Source of the DNA: Ignavibacteriales bacterium
GTDB lineage: Bacteria; Bacteroidota; Ignavibacteria; Ignavibacteriales; Melioribacteraceae
Length of the DNA: 64,000 bases
Assembly (NCBI GenBank): GCA_021740915.1
Contig: JAIOYW010000005.1
Span: 1 to 64,000 of the forward strand
Direction of reading: 5' to 3'
Made by a program: the position numbers and the translations under genes. Positions 18,261 through 27,599 of this stretch are shown piece by piece. The number at the start of each line of letters is the position of its first letter. Position 1 is the stretch's first letter. The notes beneath the pieces were generated by a model. The model searched no databases. It had not been told where the DNA came from and saw only the letters and a program-made list of their open reading frames with translations.

Positions 18261-18277
18261 AAACTAATCCTTTGTCC

Positions 18278-19279
18278 TTACTGAATTTTAAAATTTTGAT
18301 GATATTCCTGAATTTTTTTAACTATTTGATCAGCCACTTTTAAGGCTCTGAGTCCGTCTTCAGCCGAAACTACCGGTTTTTTATCATACATAACTGTTTC
18401 AACAAATAAATCCAACTCATATTCGAGTGCGTTGACTTTTCTCTGCTCGGGCTGCTCATAAAGGAGAAATTTCTGTCTTCCCTCAACGCCTAATTTTCCC
18501 AAAGCCATAAGTCCGGGCTGAATATTTGCCGGATCACTTTCAAGTCTGAATATTTCGGAAACACCGCTCCCGAAATCAACCGAAATATATGCGTCTTTCT
18601 GAAACATACGCATTTTTCGCATTTTCTTTTGTGAAATCCTGCTTGCTGTAACATTCGCAATTGCACCGTTGGCAAATTCCAGCCGCGCATTGGCAATATC
18701 TATTGAATCAGAAACAACTGCAACACCGCTTGCTGCTATTGATGTCACTTCCTGTTTAACTAATGAAAGAATTATATCAATATCATGGATCATCAGATCG
18801 AGAACAACAGCTACATCTGTACCCCTCGGATTGAATAACGAAAGACGGTCACTCTGAATAAATTTAGGATCAAGATTAAAATTTTCGAGCGATAAAATTG
18901 CAGGATTGAACCTTTCAATGTGCCCTACTTGAATAATAAGTCCCTTTTCCGAGGCAATATCGATAAGTTCCTGCCCTTCCTCGAGGGTTACTGTGATCGG
19001 TTTTTCGATAAATATGTGCTTCCCGGCGAGCAGGCACTTTTTAGCGATGGGATGATGGCTCTGGGTTGAGGTTGCCACAGAAACTGCATCAACGTCCTTA
19101 AGAAATTCATCAAGATTCTCATAAGCCTTACAGCCAATTTCCTCAGATAGTAACATGGCTTTCTGGCTGTCCTGATCGAAAACCCCTGAAAAAAATGAAT
19201 TTTTATTTGCCGCCAGAAATTTTGAATGTAAACTGCCCAGGTGACCAACACCGACCACGCCTGTCCTGATCTCTTTCAT
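18278..19279 (-). CDS. Gfo/Idh/MocA family oxidoreductase
   Basis: A 333-residue NAD(P)-dependent oxidoreductase: Rossmann motif GVVGVGHLGSLHSKFL at the N-terminus, the family's catalytic Lys in FIEKPITVTLEEG, and LDLMIHDIDIILSL in the C-terminal domain. The HDID and NPRGTDVAVV context resembles sugar dehydrogenases of the UDP-GlcNAc 3-dehydrogenase (WlbA) type, often next to LPS genes. Its ATG follows the stop of the DUF5103 gene with no spacer (TAAATG, GGAG upstream), a sign of translational coupling. The substrate stays open. Confidence 0.85.
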   Translation of the reverse strand: MKEIRTGVVGVGHLGSLHSKFLAANKNSFFSGVFDQDSQKAMLLSEEIGCKAYENLDEFLKDVDAVSVATSTQSHHPIAKKCLLAGKHIFIEKPITVTLEEGQELIDIASEKGLIIQVGHIERFNPAILSLENFNLDPKFIQSDRLSLFNPRGTDVAVVLDLMIHDIDIILSLVKQEVTSIAASGVAVVSDSIDIANARLEFANGAIANVTASRISQKKMRKMRMFQKDAYISVDFGSGVSEIFRLESDPANIQPGLMALGKLGVEGRQKFLLYEQPEQRKVNALEYELDLFVETVMYDKKPVVSAEDGLRALKVADQIVKKIQEYHQNFKIQ

Positions 19280-20500
19280 TTAATCTCCAATAATTGTGTA
19301 GCCAATAATTTCTTCATAACCACCCCATCCCGGGTTATTATATAGAACGAACAATCTGTAGTTTTTCCTTGTCTCGGGGAAATTCCCTTCATAAATAACC
19401 CAGCCGGTATCAATACCGTCGTTTGAAGCAGAAACATAATACTGATAGTCGTAAATCCCCCTCTTTAATTCAATGTTAATTGAATAACGATCTCCGGATT
19501 TTTTCATTCTGTAATCGTCAGATAACTTCCAGTCGTTGAAGGCACCGGAAAGATAGATATCTCCAGGTAAGTTCTCCGCGGGAGGGAGAAAGGTAAAATG
19601 TATTGTTGTATATTCGGAATTTGGGTCAGAATCCGGAAGAAGTCTCATAGAGCCATGAATATCACCGCGGCTAAATTGATAGAAGCGGGACATGTCAGCG
19701 CCATTCAGATTAGCATTTGCAATTGGATAAGGGTGTCTGGATGCATTTCTTATATCAAGTGTACGATAGGCATTTCCAGGAAAAATATTTCTTTTGATAA
19801 ACTTAAATTTGTTACTCCCGTTCCACTCCATCTGAGAATTCTCATCATAATCCCCTCTTAAAACAATTTCCGGATTATCAATTTTTCTGTCTTCAATTAT
19901 CATAACACCAGCTAAACGATAAATCTCATAATCCGCAGGCAAAACAAATTCAGAATAAATAAGCCGGACTTTATTAAGATTTGCAGGAACTAATATTTCA
20001 TTCTCGTAATCATAATTTTTTAACCCACCAGTTATCTGGAAATTGTTTTCACTGACGACAAAAAATTTCAATTCCCGAAGAACCTCATAATTATTATCTG
20101 AATCGAGTATCTTCGCAATATACCTGCCGGAATAACTAAAACTGATATCCTTGTTCGGGTATTTTTCAGAATAATGGTAGTCCGCCCCTGATGCAGAGAT
20201 AAGTCTTTTTTCCAGCCATAAATTGAGGCGTCTGTTTGCAGCGGTGTTATTAATTGCGGGATTTTCGTAAGGTTTCCAATCCGCATCACATAGCCAAAAA
20301 TCTATGCAAAGAGATGGCATAGTCTCGCATTGTACATCAAATTCTATGGTGAGAGTAGTTGAATGACCTCCAAGAAAAACTAATGGAAATCGGTCGGTCT
20401 CGCCGGAAAATATCTGCGCGCTTTTTATAACAATATCTGTTGCTGAAAACAGTAAACTGGCATAAAAAAAAGCTATGAGCAAAACGGAACGGAATCGCAT
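19280..20500 (-). CDS. DUF5103 protein, type IX secretion plug-like
   Basis: A 406-residue secreted protein with a signal peptide ending near LLFSA. The N-terminal two thirds match what I know of DUF5103: FPLVFLGGHSTTLTIEFDV, WLCDADWKP, FSYSGRYIAKI, and PVF-type beta-rich segments. The C-terminal third has an early-set/CBM48-like fold start (GDIYLSGAFNDWKLSDDYRMKK region, about 315-335) and RGIYDYQYYV. In Flavobacterium the homologous Plug protein closes the SprA translocon, which fits the T9SS cargoes in this window. It is the first gene of the operon through lptD to ndh, so T9SS and LPS assembly functions may be co-expressed. Assignment to DUF5103 is from recall. Confidence 0.78.
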   Translation of the reverse strand: MRFRSVLLIAFFYASLLFSATDIVIKSAQIFSGETDRFPLVFLGGHSTTLTIEFDVQCETMPSLCIDFWLCDADWKPYENPAINNTAANRRLNLWLEKRLISASGADYHYSEKYPNKDISFSYSGRYIAKILDSDNNYEVLRELKFFVVSENNFQITGGLKNYDYENEILVPANLNKVRLIYSEFVLPADYEIYRLAGVMIIEDRKIDNPEIVLRGDYDENSQMEWNGSNKFKFIKRNIFPGNAYRTLDIRNASRHPYPIANANLNGADMSRFYQFSRGDIHGSMRLLPDSDPNSEYTTIHFTFLPPAENLPGDIYLSGAFNDWKLSDDYRMKKSGDRYSINIELKRGIYDYQYYVSASNDGIDTGWVIYEGNFPETRKNYRLFVLYNNPGWGGYEEIIGYTIIGD

Positions 20501-20667
20501 TAATCTATGATCTTTCTTTACTTTTTAAAACATTAAAATTAGGCAATTTAGAGGAGCCTTACAAAGTTAAAAACCATTTCCGGATATCGTTGTAATCTTT
20601 GATATTTTCCAGTATTTCGCACAAACTCCAGTCAAGTTTTAATTAACGTACTCAGGAATTAAAAGTA

Positions 20668-21618
20668 TTAATAAAGTATTGCTGGTGACAATACTGACTC
20701 TATATATGTTCCTTGTTGTCCAATCTTTTCTGTAAAGAGTTTTTGTTCAACGCTGTAAATATTAAGCGGCAAGTTAATCTCGTGATAATTTTGCAGAGTT
20801 CCATTTTGATCGATATAGACATCAACAACCATTCCTTCCCTGATTTTCATCTGCACAGAACACGCATTTTTTTCCCCAAACCTGAGTTCAAATTCTGGTG
20901 TCCGCCCAAAATTCCATTCAAATGATTTGTATTTCCTCTCGGAAAGGTCATAAATTTCATTCATATCTTCAGGCTTAAGTAAAATGTTTTTCTTTTTTCC
21001 GTTGATAATCTCAGCAAGTGTAAATATACATTCATCAGCCGTAATAGGCTGGTCAATGAGGTCACTAAGATTCCCTGTCTCGCTTCTTACGGATTCTGTT
21101 GATTTCGAAACGATCGAGAAGAAATTAGGCGAGATCGCTTTTTCAAGCCGAAATAGATCTGTTTCAACGAGAAGAGTGCCGTGTGTTAAAAGAATATCCT
21201 TTGATTGGAACTGTGCATTACCGGAAATTTTCTTCCCCTTAACTCTGAGACTATTTCTGTCATCAAAATAAACTCCGGCGCCAATCTGGATAAGGGCATT
21301 TATTATAGGCTTAAGTGCTATTTTATAATTATTCACAAGCTCATTTTTTCTTGGCTCGAATATTGCAAAATTCACGTTTCCCGTATCATGATAAACTGTT
21401 CCGCCGCCAGAAAGTCTCCTGAAGTAAGGGATGCTTTCTGATTTCAGAAAATATAGATCAGTTTCTTTGAATGGGTTCTGATTTTTTCCAATAATTACAG
21501 ATTCAGAATTCCGATATAGTAATAAGAGAGGTATTTGTAACTTTCCCGATCTTATAATATATTCTTCAAGGGCAAGATTCAGATAGGGTTCTGCCCAGGG
21601 ACTGATAAGTGTATTCAT
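20668..21618 (-). CDS. lplA: Lipoate-protein ligase A
   Basis: A 316-residue protein with the BPL/LplA catalytic fold: RRLSGGGTVYHDTGNVNFAI (68-87) and KGKKISGNAQFQ, whose second Lys (K130) corresponds to the lipoate-contacting Lys of E. coli LplA. Residues about 235-316 form the small accessory domain. The enzyme activates lipoate with ATP and attaches it to the E2 and H proteins of 2-oxoacid dehydrogenases and glycine cleavage, so the cell can scavenge lipoate. It is transcribed alone, divergent from the AAC(3)-like gene with 219 bases between them. No strong SD is visible before ATG 21618. Confidence 0.92.
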   Translation of the reverse strand: MNTLISPWAEPYLNLALEEYIIRSGKLQIPLLLLYRNSESVIIGKNQNPFKETDLYFLKSESIPYFRRLSGGGTVYHDTGNVNFAIFEPRKNELVNNYKIALKPIINALIQIGAGVYFDDRNSLRVKGKKISGNAQFQSKDILLTHGTLLVETDLFRLEKAISPNFFSIVSKSTESVRSETGNLSDLIDQPITADECIFTLAEIINGKKKNILLKPEDMNEIYDLSERKYKSFEWNFGRTPEFELRFGEKNACSVQMKIREGMVVDVYIDQNGTLQNYHEINLPLNIYSVEQKLFTEKIGQQGTYIESVLSPAILY

Positions 21619-21837
21619 ATTTTTTTAGTAAAAATTCGCTGCATTTATTTCATTCAGTATGTTAAAAGCATATTAATTAAAAGAGTTGTTCTGTATGCAA
21701 AAATTCATTAAGGACTCAAATTTAATAATCCCTGTCCCAATTTTTCGTCAGAAATCACAATAAACTTAAACAACTCTCTTTTTATTAACATAGTTAGAAT
21801 TAATTTAAAATAATTAATCAAAAAAAAATTAACGGTT

Positions 21838-22650
21838 ATGGTTTTTGAAGAGCTATTGAAAACATCTGGTTTAACCACTGGAGATCACCTGATAATTCAT
21901 TCCTCTTACCGTTTTATCAGAAGGATTTTTGAGGGAATGGCACCCGATCTATTCATTGAATTGATTCAAAAAATAGTGACGGAGGAAGGTTCTATAATTA
22001 TTCCAGTGTTCACATATAATTTCGAGTCATTTTTTGGCGAACAACCTCAGTTTGATAAATCCGCATCCGCTTCAGCAACAGGGGCTCTTGGTAATGTGAT
22101 GCTATGTATGCCCGATGTAAAAAGGACTGCCTCGCCAACACATTCCTTTGCAGTCTGGGGAAAAGCTGCCGCTGAAATCGATGATGAATATGTGCCAATA
22201 TCTCCGCTTGGTCTGGATTCGCCTCTCAGTTGGTTTTCGATGCAGCCGAATGCAAAAGTCCTGATGCTTGGATGTGATTTTAATTCCCTTTCCATCCTTC
22301 ATTTTCTCGAAAATATCACCCCTGCACCTTATAAAGATTTTTTCTGCTGGAATTTTATGGGCAAGATACCCTCTGCAACATACAAAGAGCAAAAATATAA
22401 ATTCTCTGAAGTACCTGGCTGCAGTAAATCATTTGTCAACTTTGAAACTCACTGTTTATCAGAAAAAATAATATCACCCCTCCGGATTAAGGATGAATCA
22501 TATTATTTAATTGATGCAAAAACCTTAATTTATGAAGGTAAAAAATTCATTCAAAGCAATTTTATAAGATTACTCTGCCCACCGGGAGAATGTGAAGCTT
22601 GCGATTCAAGACATTTATTTTTAGAGCAAAAAAATATATCATCTGCCTGA
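21838..22650 (+). CDS. AAC(3)-like N-acetyltransferase
   Basis: A 270-residue member of the aminoglycoside 3-N-acetyltransferase superfamily: LIIHSSYRFI at the N-terminus, GSIIIPVFTYNF, and RTASPTHSFAVWGKAA, which carries the conserved PTHS and AVWG features of the fold. Many chromosomal members act on sugars, nucleosides or antibiotics other than aminoglycosides (for instance FrbF-like or polysaccharide acetyltransferases), so a resistance role is not implied. No SD before the ATG. It overlaps the next gene by 52 bases and starts a unit with the YkuD-like and aspartase-fusion genes. Confidence 0.83.
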   Translation: MVFEELLKTSGLTTGDHLIIHSSYRFIRRIFEGMAPDLFIELIQKIVTEEGSIIIPVFTYNFESFFGEQPQFDKSASASATGALGNVMLCMPDVKRTASPTHSFAVWGKAAAEIDDEYVPISPLGLDSPLSWFSMQPNAKVLMLGCDFNSLSILHFLENITPAPYKDFFCWNFMGKIPSATYKEQKYKFSEVPGCSKSFVNFETHCLSEKIISPLRIKDESYYLIDAKTLIYEGKKFIQSNFIRLLCPPGECEACDSRHLFLEQKNISSA

Positions 22651-23906
22651 AATTTTTAGCTGTTCTGCCTCTATTAATTGGCTTTTCAGATTGTTCCGGT
22701 TCGGGAAATTCTACGAATATAAACTCATCGCGAAATTTTTATTTTGCATCCAAACCCTCAAGAGAAAATCTGCGTTACCGGCTGAATGATACTATCGTTC
22801 ACAAAACTTTCTCAGATAAAATTGTGACTCAGTACGGGCAAGCCTTTTGGGCGCTTGGACTTCTAAACGAAAAAAATACTGCTGCCGCGGCAAGAGTTAA
22901 TGAGATTTTGCTCAATCCCCGTGAGTATTCAAATGACATTCTGCGTGCTGCCCTTGAATATGTTTATCAATGTTATCCGGTCGAATATGAAAATGAGATA
23001 GCAGCACTTATTATCGGTCATAGTGATTCAAAACTATTTGCCATGGCAGCAGAATACCTGCTCAGAATAAACAAGCAAAAATTTTCTCCTCTTATCTATA
23101 ATATCATCCATAATGAAAATCAATTCACGGTTGATGATCCGATTATTAAGGCTCTTGAAATTTCAGATTCAACAAAAAGGCTTGCTCAAATCCCTCCGTT
23201 GAAAGACCTTCTCTCGCATCCTTTTTCAGGATTGCCGGTGATTTTTTCTTTACAAAGGGAAAACAGGAATTTCCCGGGCGTATTAATTGTCAGGAATGCT
23301 AATGGAAAGATTCTTCGAACCGAGGATGGCTCAATTTTTAACATTCCTCAACTTGCAAGATCGGTTTCAGCACTGCCTGGATATATTACGAATGGCAATA
23401 CTCCTCAGGGTGTGTTTTCATTTTTAAAAATTGAACGAACTACAAATCCATTTATTGGCCCGACCGAGCTGCTGTTTTTATCCTTGCCTTTTGAGTATCC
23501 GGTGGAAATATTCTTTCATGATAAACAAACAGATAGCGATTTTAGTATCAGTATGTATCTTGGATTATTCCCCGAAACCTGGCAAAACTATCCGGGAATA
23601 TTGGAAGTTTATTATGCCGGAAAAGCCGGGAGAAATGAGATTCTCGCTCATGGAACAACAATTGACCCCCAATATTATCAAAATCTCGATTGTTATCCTT
23701 TCACACCATCACTTGGCTGTCTTACAACTCTGGAATTATGGGATGATAATGGTAATCTTTGCTATTCAGATCAGGAAAAGCTTATTCAACTGCTCAAAAA
23801 AAACAATATTTCACAGGGCTACTTTGTAATTATTAACATTGATAACAAAAACCAACCAGTTATTCTTACAGATATAATTGAACATATAATACAATCAGGA
23901 ATATAA
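22599..23906 (+). CDS. Exported protein with L,D-transpeptidase (YkuD)-like C-terminal domain
   Basis: 435 residues if started at TTG 22599, with GGGAG about ten bases before; no later ATG precedes the signal segment. Residues about 14-31 are hydrophobic (KFLAVLPLLIGFSDC), perhaps a signal or lipoprotein anchor, though Asp precedes the Cys. Residues 75-200 are helical and HEAT-like. The C-terminal part has NTPQGVF (268-273), AHGTT with H351, and PSLGC with C374, matching the order TPxGxF, HG(T/S), (S/T)xGC of YkuD enzymes, which cross-link peptidoglycan or attach proteins to it. The motif is looser than usual (CLTTLE instead of CIRM), so activity is uncertain. It overlaps the AAC(3)-like gene, and 13 bases separate it from the aspartase fusion. 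Confidence 0.62.
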   Translation: MRFKTFIFRAKKYIICLKFLAVLPLLIGFSDCSGSGNSTNINSSRNFYFASKPSRENLRYRLNDTIVHKTFSDKIVTQYGQAFWALGLLNEKNTAAAARVNEILLNPREYSNDILRAALEYVYQCYPVEYENEIAALIIGHSDSKLFAMAAEYLLRINKQKFSPLIYNIIHNENQFTVDDPIIKALEISDSTKRLAQIPPLKDLLSHPFSGLPVIFSLQRENRNFPGVLIVRNANGKILRTEDGSIFNIPQLARSVSALPGYITNGNTPQGVFSFLKIERTTNPFIGPTELLFLSLPFEYPVEIFFHDKQTDSDFSISMYLGLFPETWQNYPGILEVYYAGKAGRNEILAHGTTIDPQYYQNLDCYPFTPSLGCLTTLELWDDNGNLCYSDQEKLIQLLKKNNISQGYFVIINIDNKNQPVILTDIIEHIIQSGI

Positions 23907-23919
23907 ACCAGGATAAGGT

Positions 23920-25791
23920 ATGAAAAGTAACGATACAATAATCTCATTCCTAAAAGAAATTGAATTATTTAAGGATTTAAATGAGAGCGAATTAGCTGAG
24001 ATTTCTACAAATCTTGAAGAAAAAAACTACAAAAAAGATGAAGCTATATTTACTGAAAACACACCCCGAAAGAACTTATTTCTGATCTTCGAAGGTGAGA
24101 TAGAGTTATTCAAAAAAAGTCCGTTCGGAGGAGAAAAACGACTTACTTTTTTCAGGAAATACGATTTTCTCGGTGAAGGTTCATTGATGGATGACTCACC
24201 CCATTCCACTTCCTCGAGAGCAATAATGAATACCAGAGTATTCACGCTTAGCAAGGAGAAATTTGCCGGACTCATTGAGGCTCACCCGGGTTCAGCAGGT
24301 AAAATTCTTTCCAGAACCGCCAGGGTAATAAGCCGCAGAATGCGCCAGGCTAATACCAGATTGATGAATGTTGCGTCTCAGTACCAATCCGGAAGGACAC
24401 GACTGGAGCATGATCTGCTGGGTAACAGAGAAGTGCCTTTTGAATATTATTATGGCGTCCAAACTCTAAGGGCACTTGAAAACTTTAATATAAGCGGAGT
24501 CCCTCTCAACTTTTATCCTTCACTAATTGAAGCGCTCGCAATAGTAAAAATGGCATCAGCAAAAGCGAACTACGAACTTGGATTGCTCTCACAACCGATA
24601 AATGATGCCATAGTGGAAGCTTGCCGGGAAATAATTAACGGGAGGTACCACACTCATTTTGTTGTCGATATGATTCAGGGAGGTGCAGGAACATCAACCA
24701 ACATGAATGCCAATGAGGTAATTGCAAACCGGGCTCTCGAAATACTTGGTTATGAAAAAGGTGAATATAATTATTGTCATCCGAATAATCATGTAAATCT
24801 TTCTCAGAGCACAAATGATGTCTATCCGACATCAGTTAAAATTGCTCTCATTTTTTCAAATAAAAAACTCACCCAGGTTCTGGAAGGACTGATCAGTTCC
24901 TTCAGAGCGAAAAGTCTGGAATTTTCATCAGTCCTCAAGATGGGAAGAACACAGCTGCAGGATGCGGTTCCGATGACATTAGGTCAGGAATTCGAGGCTT
25001 ATGCCGCAACACTTGAGGAGGAGATCGAAAGACTTGATCAGAATGTAAGGCTGTTCCTTGAAGTAAATATGGGAGCAACAGCAATTGGCACCGGAATAAA
25101 TGCCGAACCTGAATACTCAGGACTTTGTGTAAAGCATCTCCGGGAGATTACAGGATTGGAGATCATACTTGCAAAGAATCTCGTTGAAGCCACTCAGGAT
25201 ACAGGGGCGTTTGTAATGTATAGTTCGGCAGTCAAAAGGCTTGCGATCAAATTAAGCAAAATAAGTAATGATTTAAGGCTTCTTTCATCAGGTCCCAGAA
25301 CAGGACTTAATGAGATCAACCTTCCTCCGATGCAGCCGGGTTCCTCAATAATGCCAGGGAAAGTAAATCCTGTTATACCCGAGGTTGTAAATCAGATTGC
25401 ATTTAAAGTGATCGGGAATGATCTTGCCGTTACACTGGCTGCTGAAGGCGGTCAACTTGAATTGAATGTTTTTGAGCCGGTAATCGTGCAAAGTCTTTTT
25501 GAATCGATTGAGATGCTCAAAAATGGAATGGAAACACTGCGATTCAGATGTATTGACGGAATCACTGCGAATGAAGAGAGGTGCAGAGATTATGTTCAGA
25601 ACAGTATCGGACTTGTCACTGCATTAAACCCAGTATTAGGTTATGAGATTTGTTCAGCGCTTGCCAAGGAAGCCCTTACATCAGGCAGAGGCGTTTATGA
25701 ACTGGTACTTGAAAAAAATCTTCTTTCGAAAGAAGAACTTGATCAAATCCTCACACCTGAAAATATGATTGCACCAAGAAAGTTGAAATAA
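23920..25791 (+). CDS. aspA: Aspartate ammonia-lyase fused to an N-terminal cyclic-nucleotide-binding-type domain
   Basis: 623 residues in one uninterrupted frame. Residues 1-140 form a cNMP-binding beta-barrel: LFKDLNESELAEI, FTENTPRKNLFLIFEGEIEL, and LGEGSLMDDSPHSTSSRAI (84-102) at the phosphate-binding cassette. The Arg that contacts the cyclic phosphate in CRP-type PRAA cassettes is replaced (PHSTS), so cAMP binding is doubtful. From about 158 a complete aspartase follows: RLEHDLLGNREVP, YYGVQTLRALENFNIS, QGGAGTSTNMNANEV, SQSTNDVYPT, and the lyase signature GSSIMPGKVN (474-483). The enzyme converts aspartate to fumarate and ammonia. The N-terminal domain probably regulates it allosterically; no DNA-binding domain is present. 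Usual aspartases have about 470 residues. Confidence 0.9.
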   Translation: MKSNDTIISFLKEIELFKDLNESELAEISTNLEEKNYKKDEAIFTENTPRKNLFLIFEGEIELFKKSPFGGEKRLTFFRKYDFLGEGSLMDDSPHSTSSRAIMNTRVFTLSKEKFAGLIEAHPGSAGKILSRTARVISRRMRQANTRLMNVASQYQSGRTRLEHDLLGNREVPFEYYYGVQTLRALENFNISGVPLNFYPSLIEALAIVKMASAKANYELGLLSQPINDAIVEACREIINGRYHTHFVVDMIQGGAGTSTNMNANEVIANRALEILGYEKGEYNYCHPNNHVNLSQSTNDVYPTSVKIALIFSNKKLTQVLEGLISSFRAKSLEFSSVLKMGRTQLQDAVPMTLGQEFEAYAATLEEEIERLDQNVRLFLEVNMGATAIGTGINAEPEYSGLCVKHLREITGLEIILAKNLVEATQDTGAFVMYSSAVKRLAIKLSKISNDLRLLSSGPRTGLNEINLPPMQPGSSIMPGKVNPVIPEVVNQIAFKVIGNDLAVTLAAEGGQLELNVFEPVIVQSLFESIEMLKNGMETLRFRCIDGITANEERCRDYVQNSIGLVTALNPVLGYEICSALAKEALTSGRGVYELVLEKNLLSKEELDQILTPENMIAPRKLK

Positions 25792-25909
25792 TCAATTTAT
25801 CGGGGCAAGCCGTAATCAGGTTTGTTATTTAGAGTCGTGAATGATAATTTTAATATTCAGAATATTTTTAATAAGATAAAATCGTACTATAATATTGATT
25901 GGAGGCTTA

Positions 25910-27541
25910 ATGGCGAACGCTTATTTTTATGTCCCTGAGACGAAAAATGAAAACCCTTTATCCTACTTACCCGGGTCGCGTGAGAAAGAAAGTTTAAAAA
26001 GAAAATTAACAGAATTAAAATCGAAAACAATTGAAATCCCTTTGATTATCGGTGGCAAGGAAGTAAAAACCGGAAAAACATCTGAAATCAGAGCACCGCA
26101 TGATCATTCTGTTCTACTGGGAATTTACCACAAAGCCGGAAAAGCTGAAGTTGAGATGGCAATTGAAGCGGCGCTTAAAGCAAGGCAGCAGTGGGCTGAT
26201 CTTCCATGGGAACAGAGGGCTTCAATTTTAAGGAAAGCAGCAGAACTTCTTACCGGACCATGGCGTGATACCTTAAACGCTGCTACTATGCTCGGACAAT
26301 CCAAAACTGCACATCAGGCGGAAATTGAAGCAGCTTGTGAACTCGCTGATTTCTGGAGATTCAACCCCTTGTATCTTACAAGATTAATGTCGGATCAGCC
26401 TTATTCACCGACATCAATGTGGAATCGGGTTGAATATCGTGCACTTGAAGGTTTCGTTTTCGCAGTTACTCCGTTTAATTTTACAGCAATTGCAGGAAAT
26501 CTACCAACAGCGCCCGCACTTTGCGGTAATGTTGTTCTCTGGAAACCGGCATCAAGTGCTGTATATTCTGCCTACTTCCTGATGAAATTGCTTGAAGAAG
26601 CAGGAATGCCTGCTGGAGTTCTTAATTTTATCCCCGGTTCCGGAGGACAGGTTGGTAACCCGGTTCTGGAAAGCCCCGATCTTGCCGGAATTCATTTTAC
26701 TGGTTCAACGGCAGTATTTCAGGACATGCTTAAAAAAATTGCCGATAATGGTTATAAAGCAAAATATTATCCCAGAATTGTTGGCGAAACCGGAGGAAAG
26801 GATTTCATTTTCGCACATAATAAGGCTGATGTGGATGCACTCGTTGTTGCCGCAATAAGAGGTTCTTTTGAATATCAGGGACAGAAATGTTCAGCCGCTT
26901 CCAGAATGTATATTCCAAAATCAATTTATCCCGATTTCAAAAAGAAATATGTTGCCGAAGTTAATAAAATTAAAGTCGGTGATCCTGAAGATTTTACTAA
27001 CTTTATGTGTGCTGTGATAGATAAGGGTGCTTTCGAAAGTATTGTTGAATATATCGAATACGCAAAAAAATCTCCTGATGCTGAATTTATCACCGGTGGT
27101 AAATACGATTCTTCAAAAGGTTATTTTATTGATCCGACAACAATCGTAACAACTGATCCGATGTTTAAAACAATGCAGGAAGAAATCTTTGGCCCTGTTC
27201 TGACTATTTATGTTTATGAAGATGAGAAATTTGAAGAAACTCTTGACCTTTGCGATAAGACATCCCCTTATGCACTGACAGGTGCAATATGGAGTCAGGA
27301 CAGATTTGTTCTTAATTATATGATGAATAAACTTCAGAATGCAGCAGGCAATTTTTACATTAACGATAAGCCAACGGCTGCCATCGTAAATCAGCAGCCC
27401 TTTGGAGGCGGAAGAGCTTCCGGTACAAATGATAAAGCCGGCAGCGCCATGAATTTACTTAGATGGCTCACAGCTCGTTCAATAAAAGAGACTTTCGATC
27501 CACCGAAGGACTGGCGATATCCATTCATGGATGCCGAATAA
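25910..27541 (+). CDS. pruA: 1-pyrroline-5-carboxylate dehydrogenase
   Basis: A 543-residue aldehyde dehydrogenase beginning at ATG 25910, with GGAGG five bases upstream (an in-frame TTG at 25895 is less likely). Motifs: VTPFNFTAIAGN, FTGSTAVF, catalytic Glu in VGETGGKDF, catalytic Cys in GQKCSAASRMY, and QQPFGGGRASGTNDKAG near the end. This combination and the length match the stand-alone P5CDH group (ALDH4-like), which oxidises glutamate semialdehyde to glutamate in proline and arginine breakdown. No proline dehydrogenase gene is in the window. Its neighbour aspartase also feeds amino-acid carbon into central metabolism. A strong bidirectional terminator follows. Confidence 0.92.
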   Translation: MANAYFYVPETKNENPLSYLPGSREKESLKRKLTELKSKTIEIPLIIGGKEVKTGKTSEIRAPHDHSVLLGIYHKAGKAEVEMAIEAALKARQQWADLPWEQRASILRKAAELLTGPWRDTLNAATMLGQSKTAHQAEIEAACELADFWRFNPLYLTRLMSDQPYSPTSMWNRVEYRALEGFVFAVTPFNFTAIAGNLPTAPALCGNVVLWKPASSAVYSAYFLMKLLEEAGMPAGVLNFIPGSGGQVGNPVLESPDLAGIHFTGSTAVFQDMLKKIADNGYKAKYYPRIVGETGGKDFIFAHNKADVDALVVAAIRGSFEYQGQKCSAASRMYIPKSIYPDFKKKYVAEVNKIKVGDPEDFTNFMCAVIDKGAFESIVEYIEYAKKSPDAEFITGGKYDSSKGYFIDPTTIVTTDPMFKTMQEEIFGPVLTIYVYEDEKFEETLDLCDKTSPYALTGAIWSQDRFVLNYMMNKLQNAAGNFYINDKPTAAIVNQQPFGGGRASGTNDKAGSAMNLLRWLTARSIKETFDPPKDWRYPFMDAE

Positions 27542-27550
27542 TTGGCAAAA

Positions 27551-27583
27551 AAAAGAGGCTGTCCTTTTGAGACAGCCTCTTTT
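27551..27583. terminator. Bidirectional rho-independent terminator between convergent genes
   Basis: AAAAGAGGCTGTC pairs perfectly with GACAGCCTCTTTT around the loop CTTTTGA, with an A-run before and a T-run after. It serves pruA on the plus strand and the amidohydrolase-like gene on the minus strand. Its GAGGCTG core repeats that of the terminator at 7817. Confidence 0.92.
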
Positions 27584-27599
27584 TTAATATTGAAGAAGA

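Noticed and set aside
21838-22650. AAC(3)-like gene as an antibiotic-resistance determinant
   Set aside because: The superfamily includes many non-resistance acetyltransferases; the surroundings are chromosomal housekeeping genes with no mobile-element marks.
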